From DASQZT01 sp035638575 (lineage in GTDB: Bacteria; Acidobacteriota; Terriglobia; Bryobacterales; Bryobacteraceae), in the NCBI GenBank assembly GCA_035638575.1, contig DASQZT010000093.1, positions 4,724 to 68,723 of the forward strand: a stretch of DNA of 64,000 bases, read 5' to 3'. The position numbers were made by a program, and so were the translations under genes. The notes beneath the pieces are model-generated. The model ran no database searches. It was given only the letters and a program-made list of their open reading frames with translations, and was not told the origin of the DNA. Every line of letters starts with the position of its first letter. Within the stretch, counting starts at the first letter, position 1. Shown here one piece after another: positions 1 through 9,017 of this stretch.

Positions 1-247
1 CCGCAAGGGAGGCCGGCCGGAGCAGGCGGAGAAAGAAGAGGCGGAGCGCGCGCTGATCGAAAGCTACCTGCCGGCGGGGGCCAGCGACCAGGAGATCGAG
101 GCCGCTATTGCCGAGGCCCTTGCCGAAACGGGCATCACGTCGCTCAATCAGATGGGCGTGGTGATGAAGGCCGCGCAGGCGAAGCTGAAAGGCAAGACCG
201 TGGACGGCAAGCAACTGAGTGATAGAGTGAGGACGAAACTGCAATGA
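1..247 (+). CDS. GatB/YqeY domain protein, 3' end (partial)
   Basis: The 5' end lies outside the window; the visible frame begins at base 2 and codes about 81 residues to a TGA at 245-247. The tail has the helical YqeY pattern: a YLP segment followed by acidic helices, a Gly-Met-Val-Val-Met-Lys stretch and a Lys-Leu-Lys-Gly-Lys turn before the last helix. YqeY proteins resemble the tRNA-binding C-terminal domain of GatB, but their role is poorly defined. The stop overlaps the ATG of the OPT transporter (ATGA), so the two are probably cotranscribed. Confidence 0.75.
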   Translation, partial: RKGGRPEQAEKEEAERALIESYLPAGASDQEIEAAIAEALAETGITSLNQMGVVMKAAQAKLKGKTVDGKQLSDRVRTKLQ

Positions 248-2280
248 CGCCTCCCGATACCCAAAAGAAGTTTCAATCCTACGTGCCGGAAACGACCTCC
301 ATGCGGGAGTTCACCTTCAGGGCGGTGCTGATCGGCCTAGTCATGACCGGAGTCCTGGGGGCTGCCAACGCTTACCTGGGGTTGAAGGCCGGCATGACGA
401 TTGCCGCGACCTATCCCGCCGCGGTCATCGGCATGGCCCTGCTGCGGCTGATGGGCGGCTCGATTCTGGAAGAGAACATCGCGCGAACCGTCGGATCCAT
501 CGGCGAATCGGTTGCGGCGGGAGCCATCTTCACCATTCCGGCATTCGTGCTGTCCGGCGCCTGGAAGTCGTTCGACTTCGGCGAGGCCTATTGGAAGTCT
601 ACCGCGCTGATGATGGTGGGCGGCATCCTGGGCATCCTGTTCGTCACCCTGTTGCGCCGCGTGATGGTGGAGGATCCGGACCTGCCTTTCCCCGAATCGG
701 TGGCGGCATCGGAGATCCACAAGGCGGGCCAGCGCGGCGGCAAGGCCGCCATATTGTTGTTTCAAGCCATGGGGTTCGGCGCCGCTCTCTATTTTCTGGG
801 CGCGCTCAAACTCTACGACCAGAGCCGCGACTTCATGGTCAAGGTCGGCACGATGGGAGTGACCCGCGTGCGGCTCGGCATCGGCGCCAACCCCATTTCC
901 GTGGGCGCCGGCGGAATCACCACCGTCTCGGCGCCCGCGGTGAGCCCCGCCTTTCTCGGGGTGGGATACATCATCGGCCCCACGCTCGCGTCGCTGAACT
1001 TTGCGGGCGGCCTGGTGGCCTGGGGCCTCATGGTGCCGCTGCTGATTTACTTCCTCGGACCGCAGCTTCAGGCCATCCTCCCGCCCGGCGCCGGCGACGA
1101 TGCCTGGGGCGGGATGAACACCCAGGTCTGGAAGTTCATCGTGCGGCCCATCGCGGTGGGCGGCATGCTGGTGGGCGCGGCCAACACGCTCTTCCGCATG
1201 CGCAAGAGCCTGGCCATCGGTATGAAGCGGGCCGTCTCCGACCTAAAGAAATCGGGGGGCCAGATCGAATCCACCCTGCGCACCCAGCGCGACCTCAGCT
1301 CCAAAGTCGTGTTCGCCGGATTGGGCGCCACATTCCTGTGCATGATCGCCCTGTATTTCTACTTCGCCCAGATCCTCTCGGGCGCCATCGTGGCGGCGGT
1401 GGTCATGATCATCCTCGGGTTTTTCTTCGCCGCGGTGTCGGGGAACCTGGTGGGCATGATCGGCTCGTCGAACAACCCGGTATCGGGCCTGACCCTGTCC
1501 ACCCTGATCGTTGCCGCGCTGCTCATGGTTTCCATCGGCGTGTCGGGCACCGCCGGTGTGGCCGCGGTATTGGGTGTGGCGGCGGTGGTGTGCGTCTCTT
1601 CGGCGGTGGCCGGCGAAATGCTCCAGGACCTGAAAGTGGGGCACATTCTCGGCGGCACGCCGAAGTACATGCAGATAGGCGACCTGCTGGGCATCCTGGT
1701 GGCCAGCGCGGTGCTCTACTTCCCGCTGTTCATCCTGCACGCCGGCAATATCAAGGCAGGCGGTTCCGGTTTCGGCGACGCCAAGTTGCCCGCGCCGCAG
1801 GCCGGCCTGATGGCCATGCTGTCGCAAGGCATCGTGGGCCACAACATGCCCTGGCCGCTCGTGGTAGTGGGCATCTTCATGGGTTTCGCCCTGATCCTGC
1901 TGCAAGTGCGCAGCCCCATGCTCTTCGCCGTCGGCATGTATATCAACCTCGAGACCACCTTCGCGATTTTCCTGGGTGGCGTGATCCGCTGGCTAACCGA
2001 CACCATGCGCGACCGGCGCGGCTTGAACGACGCACAGAAGGCGCGCGTGGAAAACGCGGGAGTGCTGACCGCCTCGGGCCTGATCGCCGGTGAAGCGCTC
2101 ACCGGCCTCTTGCTCGCGGCCTGCCAGTTCTGGGAGCTGAAGCTGCCGAAGATCTTTGCCCAGCCGCCGGTGCTGCTGGGCTTCGGCGTGCTGGTTCTGC
2201 TGGGCTACTACATGGTCCAGATTCCGCTGCGCAACGCCGGCCATCCCGACGAGCCCGCGCCGCCCACGGCTATCATGTAG
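244..2280 (+). CDS. OPT family oligopeptide transporter
   Basis: A 678-residue polytopic inner-membrane protein with about 15 hydrophobic segments. The N-terminal part carries the OPT-type AYLGLKAGMTIAATYPAAV stretch and a downstream NPVSGLT motif in the second half. OPT proteins move oligopeptides or metal chelates in symport with protons. The length matches the bacterial branch of the family. The ATG overlaps the stop of the upstream YqeY-like gene, implying translational coupling. The substrate cannot be read from the sequence. The family is clear; the solute is unknown. Confidence 0.88.
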   Translation: MTPPDTQKKFQSYVPETTSMREFTFRAVLIGLVMTGVLGAANAYLGLKAGMTIAATYPAAVIGMALLRLMGGSILEENIARTVGSIGESVAAGAIFTIPAFVLSGAWKSFDFGEAYWKSTALMMVGGILGILFVTLLRRVMVEDPDLPFPESVAASEIHKAGQRGGKAAILLFQAMGFGAALYFLGALKLYDQSRDFMVKVGTMGVTRVRLGIGANPISVGAGGITTVSAPAVSPAFLGVGYIIGPTLASLNFAGGLVAWGLMVPLLIYFLGPQLQAILPPGAGDDAWGGMNTQVWKFIVRPIAVGGMLVGAANTLFRMRKSLAIGMKRAVSDLKKSGGQIESTLRTQRDLSSKVVFAGLGATFLCMIALYFYFAQILSGAIVAAVVMIILGFFFAAVSGNLVGMIGSSNNPVSGLTLSTLIVAALLMVSIGVSGTAGVAAVLGVAAVVCVSSAVAGEMLQDLKVGHILGGTPKYMQIGDLLGILVASAVLYFPLFILHAGNIKAGGSGFGDAKLPAPQAGLMAMLSQGIVGHNMPWPLVVVGIFMGFALILLQVRSPMLFAVGMYINLETTFAIFLGGVIRWLTDTMRDRRGLNDAQKARVENAGVLTASGLIAGEALTGLLLAACQFWELKLPKIFAQPPVLLGFGVLVLLGYYMVQIPLRNAGHPDEPAPPTAIM

Positions 2281-2282
2281 GT

Positions 2283-2555
2283 ATGCGCCCCCGAGACACA
2301 TCGCCCGAGGCCTGGGCGGTATTCATCGACCTCCACCGGAAGATGCCGGTCTCGCAGAAGTTGCGGCAGACTTTCGAGTACTCTGCATTGCTCCGCGCGT
2401 TCGCGAGAGCCGGCATGCGGGAACGCTACCCCAATGCGGACGAGCGCGAACTGTTTCTGAGAACGGCGCGGCAGAACCTTGGCCCCGAACTGTTCCGCAA
2501 AGTCTACGGCGACGTACTTCCAGATGACACCAGACCCGCTCGCGACCGTTGTTAG
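2283..2555 (+). CDS. Small hypothetical protein upstream of nucleotidyltransferase
   Basis: A 90-residue soluble protein, rich in Arg and Glu and predicted helical, starting 3 bp after the OPT stop. It has no signal peptide or recognisable motif. Its 3' end overlaps the next gene by 32 bp in another frame, an arrangement typical of small paired units in which the first protein accompanies a nucleotidyltransferase. I do not recognise the family. A toxin-antitoxin-like relation with the next gene is only a guess from the overlap. Confidence 0.6.
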   Translation: MRPRDTSPEAWAVFIDLHRKMPVSQKLRQTFEYSALLRAFARAGMRERYPNADERELFLRTARQNLGPELFRKVYGDVLPDDTRPARDRC

Positions 2556-3096
2556 GCTCGTATCCGGCGCGTTCGAGCGCCTGGGAATAGCGTATCTGAT
2601 CGGTGGTTCCGTTGCGTCCTCGGCCCGCGGCATAGTGCGCGCCACGGTGGACATCGATATCGTTGCGCGGGTGCTGCCGCAACAGGCGCAGGCGCTTGCT
2701 GCCGCACTCGGTCCGGACTGGTATGTCGAGCCAACCCAAATCCGCGACGCGATCCTGGCCGGCCGTTCCTTCAACGTGATCCATATGCTTACCGCCCAGA
2801 AGGTCGATATCTTTCCCGCAAACGACGACTTCCACCTGACTCAACTGGCGCGGGCTACAAAGGGCAGCCTGGAGTTTCTAGGTGAGACGGCCGAATACCC
2901 GATCGCAACGGCCGAGGACATCCTGCTGGCAAAACTGAAATGGTATCGCGACGGCGGCGAGATCTCGGACCGGCAGTGGTACGACATCGCCGGGATCGTG
3001 GCCACAAACCCCGGGCTGGATATAGAGTACCTGGAAAGGTGGGCAGTACGATTGGGAGTGGCGCCCCTTTTGGCGCGCGCGCTGTCGGAGCGCTAA
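2524..3096 (+). CDS. Nucleotidyltransferase-fold protein
   Basis: A 190-residue protein. The N-terminal half has the nucleotidyltransferase signature: Gly27-Gly28-Ser29, then the Asp43-x-Asp45 pair in the next strand, and a later VDIF strand that could supply the third carboxylate. This resembles the AbiEii-like/DUF6036-type nucleotidyltransferase group. I chose the ATG at 2524 because the in-frame extension to 2479 lies inside the upstream gene and shows no family features. The enzyme could nucleotidylate RNA, protein or an antibiotic. Its partner is probably the overlapping 90-residue protein. Confidence 0.72.
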   Translation: MTPDPLATVVRLVSGAFERLGIAYLIGGSVASSARGIVRATVDIDIVARVLPQQAQALAAALGPDWYVEPTQIRDAILAGRSFNVIHMLTAQKVDIFPANDDFHLTQLARATKGSLEFLGETAEYPIATAEDILLAKLKWYRDGGEISDRQWYDIAGIVATNPGLDIEYLERWAVRLGVAPLLARALSER

Positions 3097-3102
3097 CATA
3101 CG

Positions 3103-4917
3103 TCAGCGATAACCGGCGGCCTGTAACTCGAAGAGCTGCGCGTAGCGGCCTCCGGCCCGAAGCAATTCCTCGTGGGTACCCAATTCCGTAACCCGCCCGC
3201 CGGCGATCACGGCGATGCGATCGGCAATCCGGACCGTCGAGAACCGGTGCGAGATCACGATGCCGATACGGCCTTCGAGATTCTCCTTCAGTTCGGCGAA
3301 GATTCCCGCCTCGGCCTCGGGGTCCAGCGAGGATGTCGGCTCGTCCAGAATCCAGATGTCGGCGTCGCGGTACATGATCCGGGCCAGCGCGAGGCGCTGC
3401 CACTCGCCGCCCGACAGGTCGTGACCGCCTTCGAAGAGCCTGCCCACTTTGGAATCGAGACCGTTGGGCAACTTCTTCAACAGCCACTCGCTGCGAGAGT
3501 CCCGCAGAGCCTCCAACACCCGCCCGTCGTCGACCTTGCCGTCCGGCCGGCCCATCACGACGTTTTCACGGACGGACAGCTCGTAGCTCGCGTAGTCCTG
3601 AAACAGCACACCGATCCGGCTGCGCAGCGTCTGAGGATCCAGATTCCTGACATCGACGCCGCCCACGCGCACCGAGCCTTGATCGGCATCGTAAAAGCGG
3701 AGCAGCAACTTGACCAGCGTGCTCTTCCCAGCCCCGTTCTCGCCAACCAGGGCGATCAGCTCGCCCCTGCGGATGTGCAAGTTCAACCCCGTAACGGCCG
3801 GCTCCGTTCCACCGGGATACGAGAACGTGACATTGTCGAACTCGATGGCATCGATATGCCGCTCCGGCACGGAATGAGGCTGGGCGGGCACAGGCACCAG
3901 CGGCTCGATGGCCAGGAACGAAAAGTAGTCGTCGAGGAAAGTGGTGTGCTGGTCGACCGCCACAAACGTGCTCGAAATCTGTCCCAGGGTCCCGGCGACC
4001 GACGTGAAGGCGCCGATCACCAGCACCACGCCGCCGGGGTCGATCGTGCCGGCCACTCCCCGGAAGGCCACGAACACGTAAGCGAGCGCGAGGGCCGTCC
4101 CGGTCACGAAGCCGGTCAGCATCGAGATGCGAGTGGCCGACCGGTACATGCGCTCCCTTTGTTGGAAAAGATCCTCGGTGAGCTTGCCGTGCCTTCCGAG
4201 CAGGTAGTCGGCCAGAACGTAGGCCCGGATTTCCTTGGTGGAGCGGGGCTGGACCAGCAGGTCGCCCAGATACTCGCGTTCCCGCTCTTCGGGCGTCTCT
4301 TTGTAGAAGAACTCGTAGAGACGCGACGTCACGCGGCGCTCCAGAGCGAGCGAAGCCCCTGCCGCCGCCAGCGCCAGAAAGACCAGCAGCCAGTGGAGGC
4401 TGGCCAGGAGCGACGCCATCAGCACGATGGTCACGATGTTGCCCGACAGTCCCAGGACCGACCACGTGAGGTCGCCCGGCCGCCAGGAGACGTCGCGCTT
4501 GGCGCGCGCCAGGCGATCGTGCCAGTCGGAGTTATCGAAGTGACCGATGTCGACCTTGGAGCCCTGCGCAAGCAAACGGCGCTCCGCCTCCAACTGCACG
4601 CGGCGGACGAACAGATTCCTACCGTAGCCCATATACGCGCCGATGGCCCGCTGCACCGCGGCGGCGAGCCACAAGCCGATCACGATGGGGAGCAGGTCCT
4701 TGAAATGAAGCGAGTGCAAACGGGCTTCGGCGATGCGGTTGACCAGACGCGCTCCCAAATAAACAGCGATGGGCGGCATCACCGAGCTGACCATCCCTAG
4801 CAACGAAAAGCGAATCAGCGAGCGCGGCGAGGCCGCCCAGGCAAGCGCCATGCCTTGCCTCAGGTTCTTCCTCACCCTTTGGGCGCGGCCTTTCGTAGTG
4901 ACAGGGCTGGCTTGCAT
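3103..4917 (-). CDS. ABC transporter, fused permease and ATPase
   Basis: A 604-residue half-transporter of the exporter type. Residues 30-330 hold the membrane helices and residues 355-600 the nucleotide-binding domain. Walker A is at 392-400 (GENGAGKST), the signature LSGGEWQ at 501-507, Walker B ILDEP at 523-527, and the H-loop His in the ISHR segment near 558. The protein should work as a homodimer exporting a lipid, peptide or drug. It converges with the nucleotidyltransferase gene (6 bp gap). There is no adjacent substrate gene, so the cargo is unknown. Confidence 0.9.
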   Translation of the reverse strand: MQASPVTTKGRAQRVRKNLRQGMALAWAASPRSLIRFSLLGMVSSVMPPIAVYLGARLVNRIAEARLHSLHFKDLLPIVIGLWLAAAVQRAIGAYMGYGRNLFVRRVQLEAERRLLAQGSKVDIGHFDNSDWHDRLARAKRDVSWRPGDLTWSVLGLSGNIVTIVLMASLLASLHWLLVFLALAAAGASLALERRVTSRLYEFFYKETPEEREREYLGDLLVQPRSTKEIRAYVLADYLLGRHGKLTEDLFQQRERMYRSATRISMLTGFVTGTALALAYVFVAFRGVAGTIDPGGVVLVIGAFTSVAGTLGQISSTFVAVDQHTTFLDDYFSFLAIEPLVPVPAQPHSVPERHIDAIEFDNVTFSYPGGTEPAVTGLNLHIRRGELIALVGENGAGKSTLVKLLLRFYDADQGSVRVGGVDVRNLDPQTLRSRIGVLFQDYASYELSVRENVVMGRPDGKVDDGRVLEALRDSRSEWLLKKLPNGLDSKVGRLFEGGHDLSGGEWQRLALARIMYRDADIWILDEPTSSLDPEAEAGIFAELKENLEGRIGIVISHRFSTVRIADRIAVIAGGRVTELGTHEELLRAGGRYAQLFELQAAGYR

Positions 4918-5238
4918 ATTTTTACGATGAATTACCGGCCTGCGCCGGGCGTGCGCCTTCCCCTCGGAGGATTAGACTGCCGGCGCGGCGCGGAAGTTCC
5001 CGGGGCTGACCTCACGGTATCGGGTTCGACAATCGCCGGGCGCCAGGGCGACCGATTCGGGAGTGAAGAGGAGGCGCGGATGCGGCGGCAGGGAATCCGC
5101 CGATGCGCGGCACGCGGGAATCAGGGCAAGGAGGATGCCCGGAAGCGTGTGGTGGCTCATCGCGGTGTGTCCTTCTGGAATGTAGCAGACGGCTGGGGGA
5201 AGAGCGCTGGCCTGCGGGCAGGTTGCGACTAAGCTAAA
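4918..5238. other. 321-bp gap between divergent genes with one doubtful small ORF
   Basis: This region separates the ABC exporter (minus) from the TPR protein (plus), so both promoters should lie here; I could not assign them. The only coding candidate is the 62-codon minus ORF at 4972-5160, listed separately. Confidence 0.5.
4972..5160 (-). CDS. Possible small secreted protein or remnant of a secreted lyase
   Basis: A 62-codon ORF with a possible ribosome-binding site (AGAAGGA, rc of 5170-5176) 9-10 bp upstream of its ATG. The start resembles a weak signal peptide, followed by HPRLLFTPESVA. That segment resembles the mature N-terminus of heparinase II/III or alginate-lyase-like proteins, in which HPRLLFT is frequent. 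No lyase domain follows, so it may be the stub of a deleted gene. It could also be chance coding. Confidence 0.3.
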   Translation of the reverse strand: MSHHTLPGILLALIPACRASADSLPPHPRLLFTPESVALAPGDCRTRYREVSPGNFRAAPAV

Positions 5239-6738
5239 ATGAGAGTGTTTAGGCGGATATACTTGTATCGATTCGTGTATGCAGGCCTTCTGGCGGTCGT
5301 CTTCCTGCTCCGGGCAAACGGCCAGGACACGGGCCAACTCGACGCCAGCCCCACCCTGTTCACCGTGATGGCGGCCATCAATGCCGCCGGTTACGACGCG
5401 GATCTGGATTCGCCGAACGGCCATCCCCTGCGCAAGGCCATCCGCGCGGAAATCGCCAAGCGCGATATCCCGTCGCTTCCCGCGCTCGAGGAGTTTTTCC
5501 AGAAACACCGCAGACGCACGGACACGGCGGAGCTGAGCCAGTACATCTCCTTCGGCCTGACGGCGGGCGGGCCTCCGGGCTTCGCCATCACCAGGCGCGG
5601 GGCGGAGATTCCGCCGGATGTGGGCGCCCTGAACGGACTGTCTCCGCTGCTGGCGGCGTTCTACAAAGAGGCCGGCCTGGAGGATCTTTGGAAGCGCTCG
5701 CAGAGGGCCATCGACCAGTACATCGCACACTACCACGGGCCGGTCATCGACGCCGTGATGCAGGTGAACACCTACTTGCGGCAGCAGACATCGGGCTTGA
5801 CGGGACGGCGCTTCCAGATCTTCATCGAATTGCAGGCAGCGCCCAACCAGGTGCAGAGACGCAGCTACGGATTCGAAGATTTCATGGTCATAACGCCGTC
5901 GCCCGAGCCGCGGATTTTCGACGTGCGGCACGGCTATCTGCACTACCTGCTCGATCCCCTGGCGATCCGCCACCAGGAGATCCTGGACCGCAAGAAGGGC
6001 CTCGCGGACCACGCGCAGCGCGCCCAGGCGCTGGACGATTCGTTCAAGAACGACTTCGTGCAACTCGCCACGGAATCGCTGATCAAGGCGGTGGAAGCCA
6101 GGCTGGATCACCGGCCCGGCGATGTGCAACAGGCCCTTTTGCAGGGCTTCATTCTGACGCCGTTCTTCTCCGAGCGGCTGCCGGTATACGAGAAGCAGGA
6201 AGCGTCGATGCAGGTGTACTACCCGGACCTGGCCGGCGCCATCGACCTGATGAAGGAAGAAAGGCGGCTGGCAGGAGTGGAATTCGCCAGGGAGGCGGCT
6301 CCGGCGCACGTGGTGAGGAGCGCGCAACCGGCGGCGCCACCACCGCCCCCGCTCACCGGCGCGGCCAAGACCCTGAACGACGCCGACAATCTTTACGCCG
6401 CGCGGGAACTGGAAAAGGCGAAGAAGCTGTATCTGGACGCGTTGCAGCAGACGGATCAGGAGCCCGTGCACGCGGCGGTTTACTACGGGCTGGCGCGGAT
6501 CGCGACCCTGGAGAAAGATCCGGAGACGGCGGAGCGGCTTTTCCAGAAGGTCTTGGAATTGCAACCGGAGGCGCCGGTGCACGCCTGGGCGCTGGTGTAT
6601 TTGGGCAAACTGGCCCTGGCCGCGGGCGAACGCGAACCGGCGGCGAAGTATTTTCAGGATGCTCTGAAGGTCGAGGGCGCGTCGGAGAAGGCGCGCCAGG
6701 AGGCCCAGCAAGGCATTCAGCAAAGTTCGAGACAGTAG
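5239..6738 (+). CDS. Secreted TPR protein with Acidobacteria-type N-terminal domain
   Basis: 499 residues. The first 28 form a signal peptide or membrane anchor. The central part (about 40-350) is helical and has no motif I recognise; no HExxH metal site is visible. A proline-rich linker near residue 360 (AAPPPPPLTG) leads to about three TPR units at 375-490. It probably acts outside the cytoplasmic membrane as a binding scaffold. Another TPR protein follows 25 bp after the stop, so the two are likely one operon. Confidence 0.7.
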   Translation: MRVFRRIYLYRFVYAGLLAVVFLLRANGQDTGQLDASPTLFTVMAAINAAGYDADLDSPNGHPLRKAIRAEIAKRDIPSLPALEEFFQKHRRRTDTAELSQYISFGLTAGGPPGFAITRRGAEIPPDVGALNGLSPLLAAFYKEAGLEDLWKRSQRAIDQYIAHYHGPVIDAVMQVNTYLRQQTSGLTGRRFQIFIELQAAPNQVQRRSYGFEDFMVITPSPEPRIFDVRHGYLHYLLDPLAIRHQEILDRKKGLADHAQRAQALDDSFKNDFVQLATESLIKAVEARLDHRPGDVQQALLQGFILTPFFSERLPVYEKQEASMQVYYPDLAGAIDLMKEERRLAGVEFAREAAPAHVVRSAQPAAPPPPPLTGAAKTLNDADNLYAARELEKAKKLYLDALQQTDQEPVHAAVYYGLARIATLEKDPETAERLFQKVLELQPEAPVHAWALVYLGKLALAAGEREPAAKYFQDALKVEGASEKARQEAQQGIQQSSRQ

Positions 6739-6763
6739 GGATAATCGAAGGAGTTTTTTGGCA

Positions 6764-7549
6764 ATGAAACGAATGATACTCACCGGCCTCCTGGTATCGG
6801 CGACCGGTCTTTGGGGCCTGCTGGCACAGCAGGGACAGCAAGCCAAGGGCGGCCAGCAAATGGTGCCGAACGCGAAGTCGGCGGGCGAATCGGCGGCGGT
6901 GATAGCGCTCTTCCAGGCGCAGCAGGCGAACAACATGGACGGAGTCATCAAAGGCGCGGAAGACCTGCTGACGAAATACACCGACACGTTCTACAAAGAA
7001 GCGGCTCTGACCATGGAGGGCATGGCCTACCAACAGAAGGGCGACTCGGTCAACGCCCAGATCCAATTCGAAAGGCTTCTGGAGTTCAACCCCAAGAGCA
7101 TGCAGGGGATGTTGTCGCTGGGCGGAATTCTGGCAACCAAAACCCGCGAAAACGATCTCGACCGGGAAGAGAAGTTCACCAAGGCGACCAAGTACCTCAA
7201 CGACGCCATCGATATGCTGAAGACCGCACCGAAGCCCAATCCGCAGATCACCGACGCGCAGTGGGAGGAAGGCAAGAAGGCGTACACCGCCGAAGCCCAC
7301 AACGATCTGGGCCTGATGGCCCTGACACGCAAGAAGTACGACGTGGCCATCACCGAGTTCAAGACCGCGGCGGATGCAGATCCGCAACCGGCGTACCAGG
7401 TGCGGCTGGCTTCGGCCTATCAGAACGCGGGCAAGAACGACGAAGCCATCGCCATCTGCGACAAACTGCTGGCCGATCCGCAGCTTCACCCGACCATCAA
7501 GCAGGTGGCCCAGGCGGTGAAGGCCGCCGCTTCCCAAGGGAAGAAGTAA
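6764..7549 (+). CDS. Secreted TPR protein
   Basis: 261 residues. The ATG at 6764 is preceded by GAAGGAG (6747-6753), which favours it over the in-frame TTG six bases upstream. A signal peptide covers about residues 1-22. TPR-like helices follow, with clear units around the GMAYQQKGDSVNAQIQFERL and YDVAITEFKTAADADPQPAY segments. It is likely a periplasmic scaffold. It sits between another TPR protein and rnc; the gap to rnc is only 9 bp, so rnc may be read through from this unit. Confidence 0.78.
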   Translation: MKRMILTGLLVSATGLWGLLAQQGQQAKGGQQMVPNAKSAGESAAVIALFQAQQANNMDGVIKGAEDLLTKYTDTFYKEAALTMEGMAYQQKGDSVNAQIQFERLLEFNPKSMQGMLSLGGILATKTRENDLDREEKFTKATKYLNDAIDMLKTAPKPNPQITDAQWEEGKKAYTAEAHNDLGLMALTRKKYDVAITEFKTAADADPQPAYQVRLASAYQNAGKNDEAIAICDKLLADPQLHPTIKQVAQAVKAAASQGKK

Positions 7550-7558
7550 AGCTTCCCG

Positions 7559-8308
7559 ATGCGCGTGGACCAGGCAGCGCTGGAGCACAGGATCGATTAC
7601 CATTTCGCGAATCCTGAGCTGTTGCAGCGGGCGCTGACGCACAGCTCGCTGGCCAACGAATTGCGCAACGGCGCGGGTACTCCGTTGAGCGACAACGAGC
7701 AGCTCGAATTCCTGGGCGACTCGGTGCTCGGGTTCCTGATTGCCGAGGCGCTGGTTCGCCGCAATCCCGAATATCGCGAAGGCGAACTGTCGCGCCAGAA
7801 GGCGCACCTGGTTAGCGCCGCGCACCTGCACGGGGTGGCGCGGCGGCTGGACCTGGGCAGCTTCCTGGAACTGGGACGCAGCGAGGAAATGAGCGGGGGG
7901 CGGGCGAAGAAGACCCTGCTGGTGGATGGCCTGGAAGCGGTGATCGCGGCCATTTTCCTGGACGGCGGACTGGACGCGGCGCGCTGCTTCGTGTCGGCGA
8001 ACATCCTGGACGCGCCGATCGCGAGCGATGAAGACGCGGGCACGGATATCCAGCCGGCCATCGCGAATTTCAAGAGCGCGCTGCAGGAGCTGGCGCAGGC
8101 CCGCAAGCTGCCGCAGCCGCGCTACACTATCGTGCGCGAGCGCGGTCCGGAACACGCGAAGATGTTTACGGTGGAGGTTAAGGTGGGCAAGGACTGGTAC
8201 GGCCAGGCGGAGGGCCGAACCAAGAAGATCGCGGCGCAGCGGGCGGCGCGCGGCGTCTACGAACGCCTGTTGCAGGCGCCGGACGGGGATCCGGCCGCGG
8301 CGGGGTAG
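7559..8308 (+). CDS. rnc: Ribonuclease III
   Basis: 249 residues, normal for bacterial RNase III. This double-strand-specific endonuclease processes rRNA precursors and structured mRNAs. The signature NEQLEFLGDSVL is at 46-57, with metal-binding Glu/Asp in that helix, and the second pair Asp124/Glu127 lies in the DGLEAVIAAIFLDGG segment. A double-stranded-RNA-binding domain occupies about 165-240. The stop is followed after one base by the GTG of a response regulator, so rnc is embedded in an operon with a signalling pair. Confidence 0.96.
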   Translation: MRVDQAALEHRIDYHFANPELLQRALTHSSLANELRNGAGTPLSDNEQLEFLGDSVLGFLIAEALVRRNPEYREGELSRQKAHLVSAAHLHGVARRLDLGSFLELGRSEEMSGGRAKKTLLVDGLEAVIAAIFLDGGLDAARCFVSANILDAPIASDEDAGTDIQPAIANFKSALQELAQARKLPQPRYTIVRERGPEHAKMFTVEVKVGKDWYGQAEGRTKKIAAQRAARGVYERLLQAPDGDPAAAG

Positions 8309-8309
8309 C

Positions 8310-8999
8310 GTGCGGATTCTGGTGGTGGAAGACCAGGTTCGGGTGGCCGGCTTTATCGCCAAGGGGCTGCGCGAGAAGGCCTACGCCGTCGACGTCGCGC
8401 GCGATGGCGAGCAGGCGCTGTACCAGGCTTCGGTGAACGAGTACGACCTGGTGATCCTCGACGTCATGCTTCCGGTGCGCGACGGCCACTCGGTCTGCCG
8501 GGAACTGCGTGCGGCTGGATTCCGGGCGCCGATCCTGATGCTGACGGCGCGCGATTCGGTGGACGACCGGGTGGCGGGCCTGGACTCGGGAGCCGACGAT
8601 TACCTGACGAAACCCTTCGACTTCAAGGAACTGCTGGCCCGGCTGCGCGCCCTGCTGCGCCGCTCCACCACGCTGCGCCCGCCGGTGGCGCGCGTCGCCG
8701 ATCTGACGTTGGACACGGGGAGCCACGCGGTCACGCGCGCGGGGAAGACGGTGGGGCTGACGGCCAAGGAATACGCCCTGCTGGAATTCCTGGTGTTGAA
8801 CGAGGGGCGGGTGGTGGGCCGGGAGCGGATCGCGCAACACGTCTGGGACGAGAGCTTCGATCCGTTTTCGAATATCATCGATGTCTACGTGAAGCGCCTG
8901 CGCAACAAGCTGGATACGGGCTACGGGCAGCGCCTGATTCACACGCGCCGGGGCGAGGGCTACATCCTGACAGTCCAACCGGGAGCCGGAGATGATTAG
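8310..8999 (+). CDS. OmpR-family response regulator
   Basis: 229 residues from a GTG one base after the rnc stop. The receiver domain (1-115) has the acidic pocket Glu7/Asp8, phospho-acceptor Asp51 in DLVILDVMLP, and the conserved Lys in YLTKPFDFKELLARLRAL. The C-terminal winged helix (about 125-222) carries the RVVGRERI and IDVYVKRLRNKLD recognition-helix pattern and ends in RRGEGYIL. An in-frame extension upstream lies inside rnc and is not coding. It pairs with the histidine kinase 18 bp downstream. Confidence 0.94.
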   Translation: MRILVVEDQVRVAGFIAKGLREKAYAVDVARDGEQALYQASVNEYDLVILDVMLPVRDGHSVCRELRAAGFRAPILMLTARDSVDDRVAGLDSGADDYLTKPFDFKELLARLRALLRRSTTLRPPVARVADLTLDTGSHAVTRAGKTVGLTAKEYALLEFLVLNEGRVVGRERIAQHVWDESFDPFSNIIDVYVKRLRNKLDTGYGQRLIHTRRGEGYILTVQPGAGDD

Positions 9000-9017
9000 G
9001 CACGTGGTGACGGCGTC

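Noticed and set aside
591..2093. Long Arg/Gly-rich ORF overlapping the OPT gene
   Set aside because: GC-rich shadow frame without motifs; the OPT frame has clear domain content.
5688..6767. Plus-strand ORF overlapping the first TPR gene
   Set aside because: Shadow frame of the real TPR gene; no signal or motif.
8028..8310. Long in-frame extension of the response regulator upstream of GTG 8310
   Set aside because: It reads through rnc in another frame and has no homology-like content; the GTG directly precedes the receiver domain.
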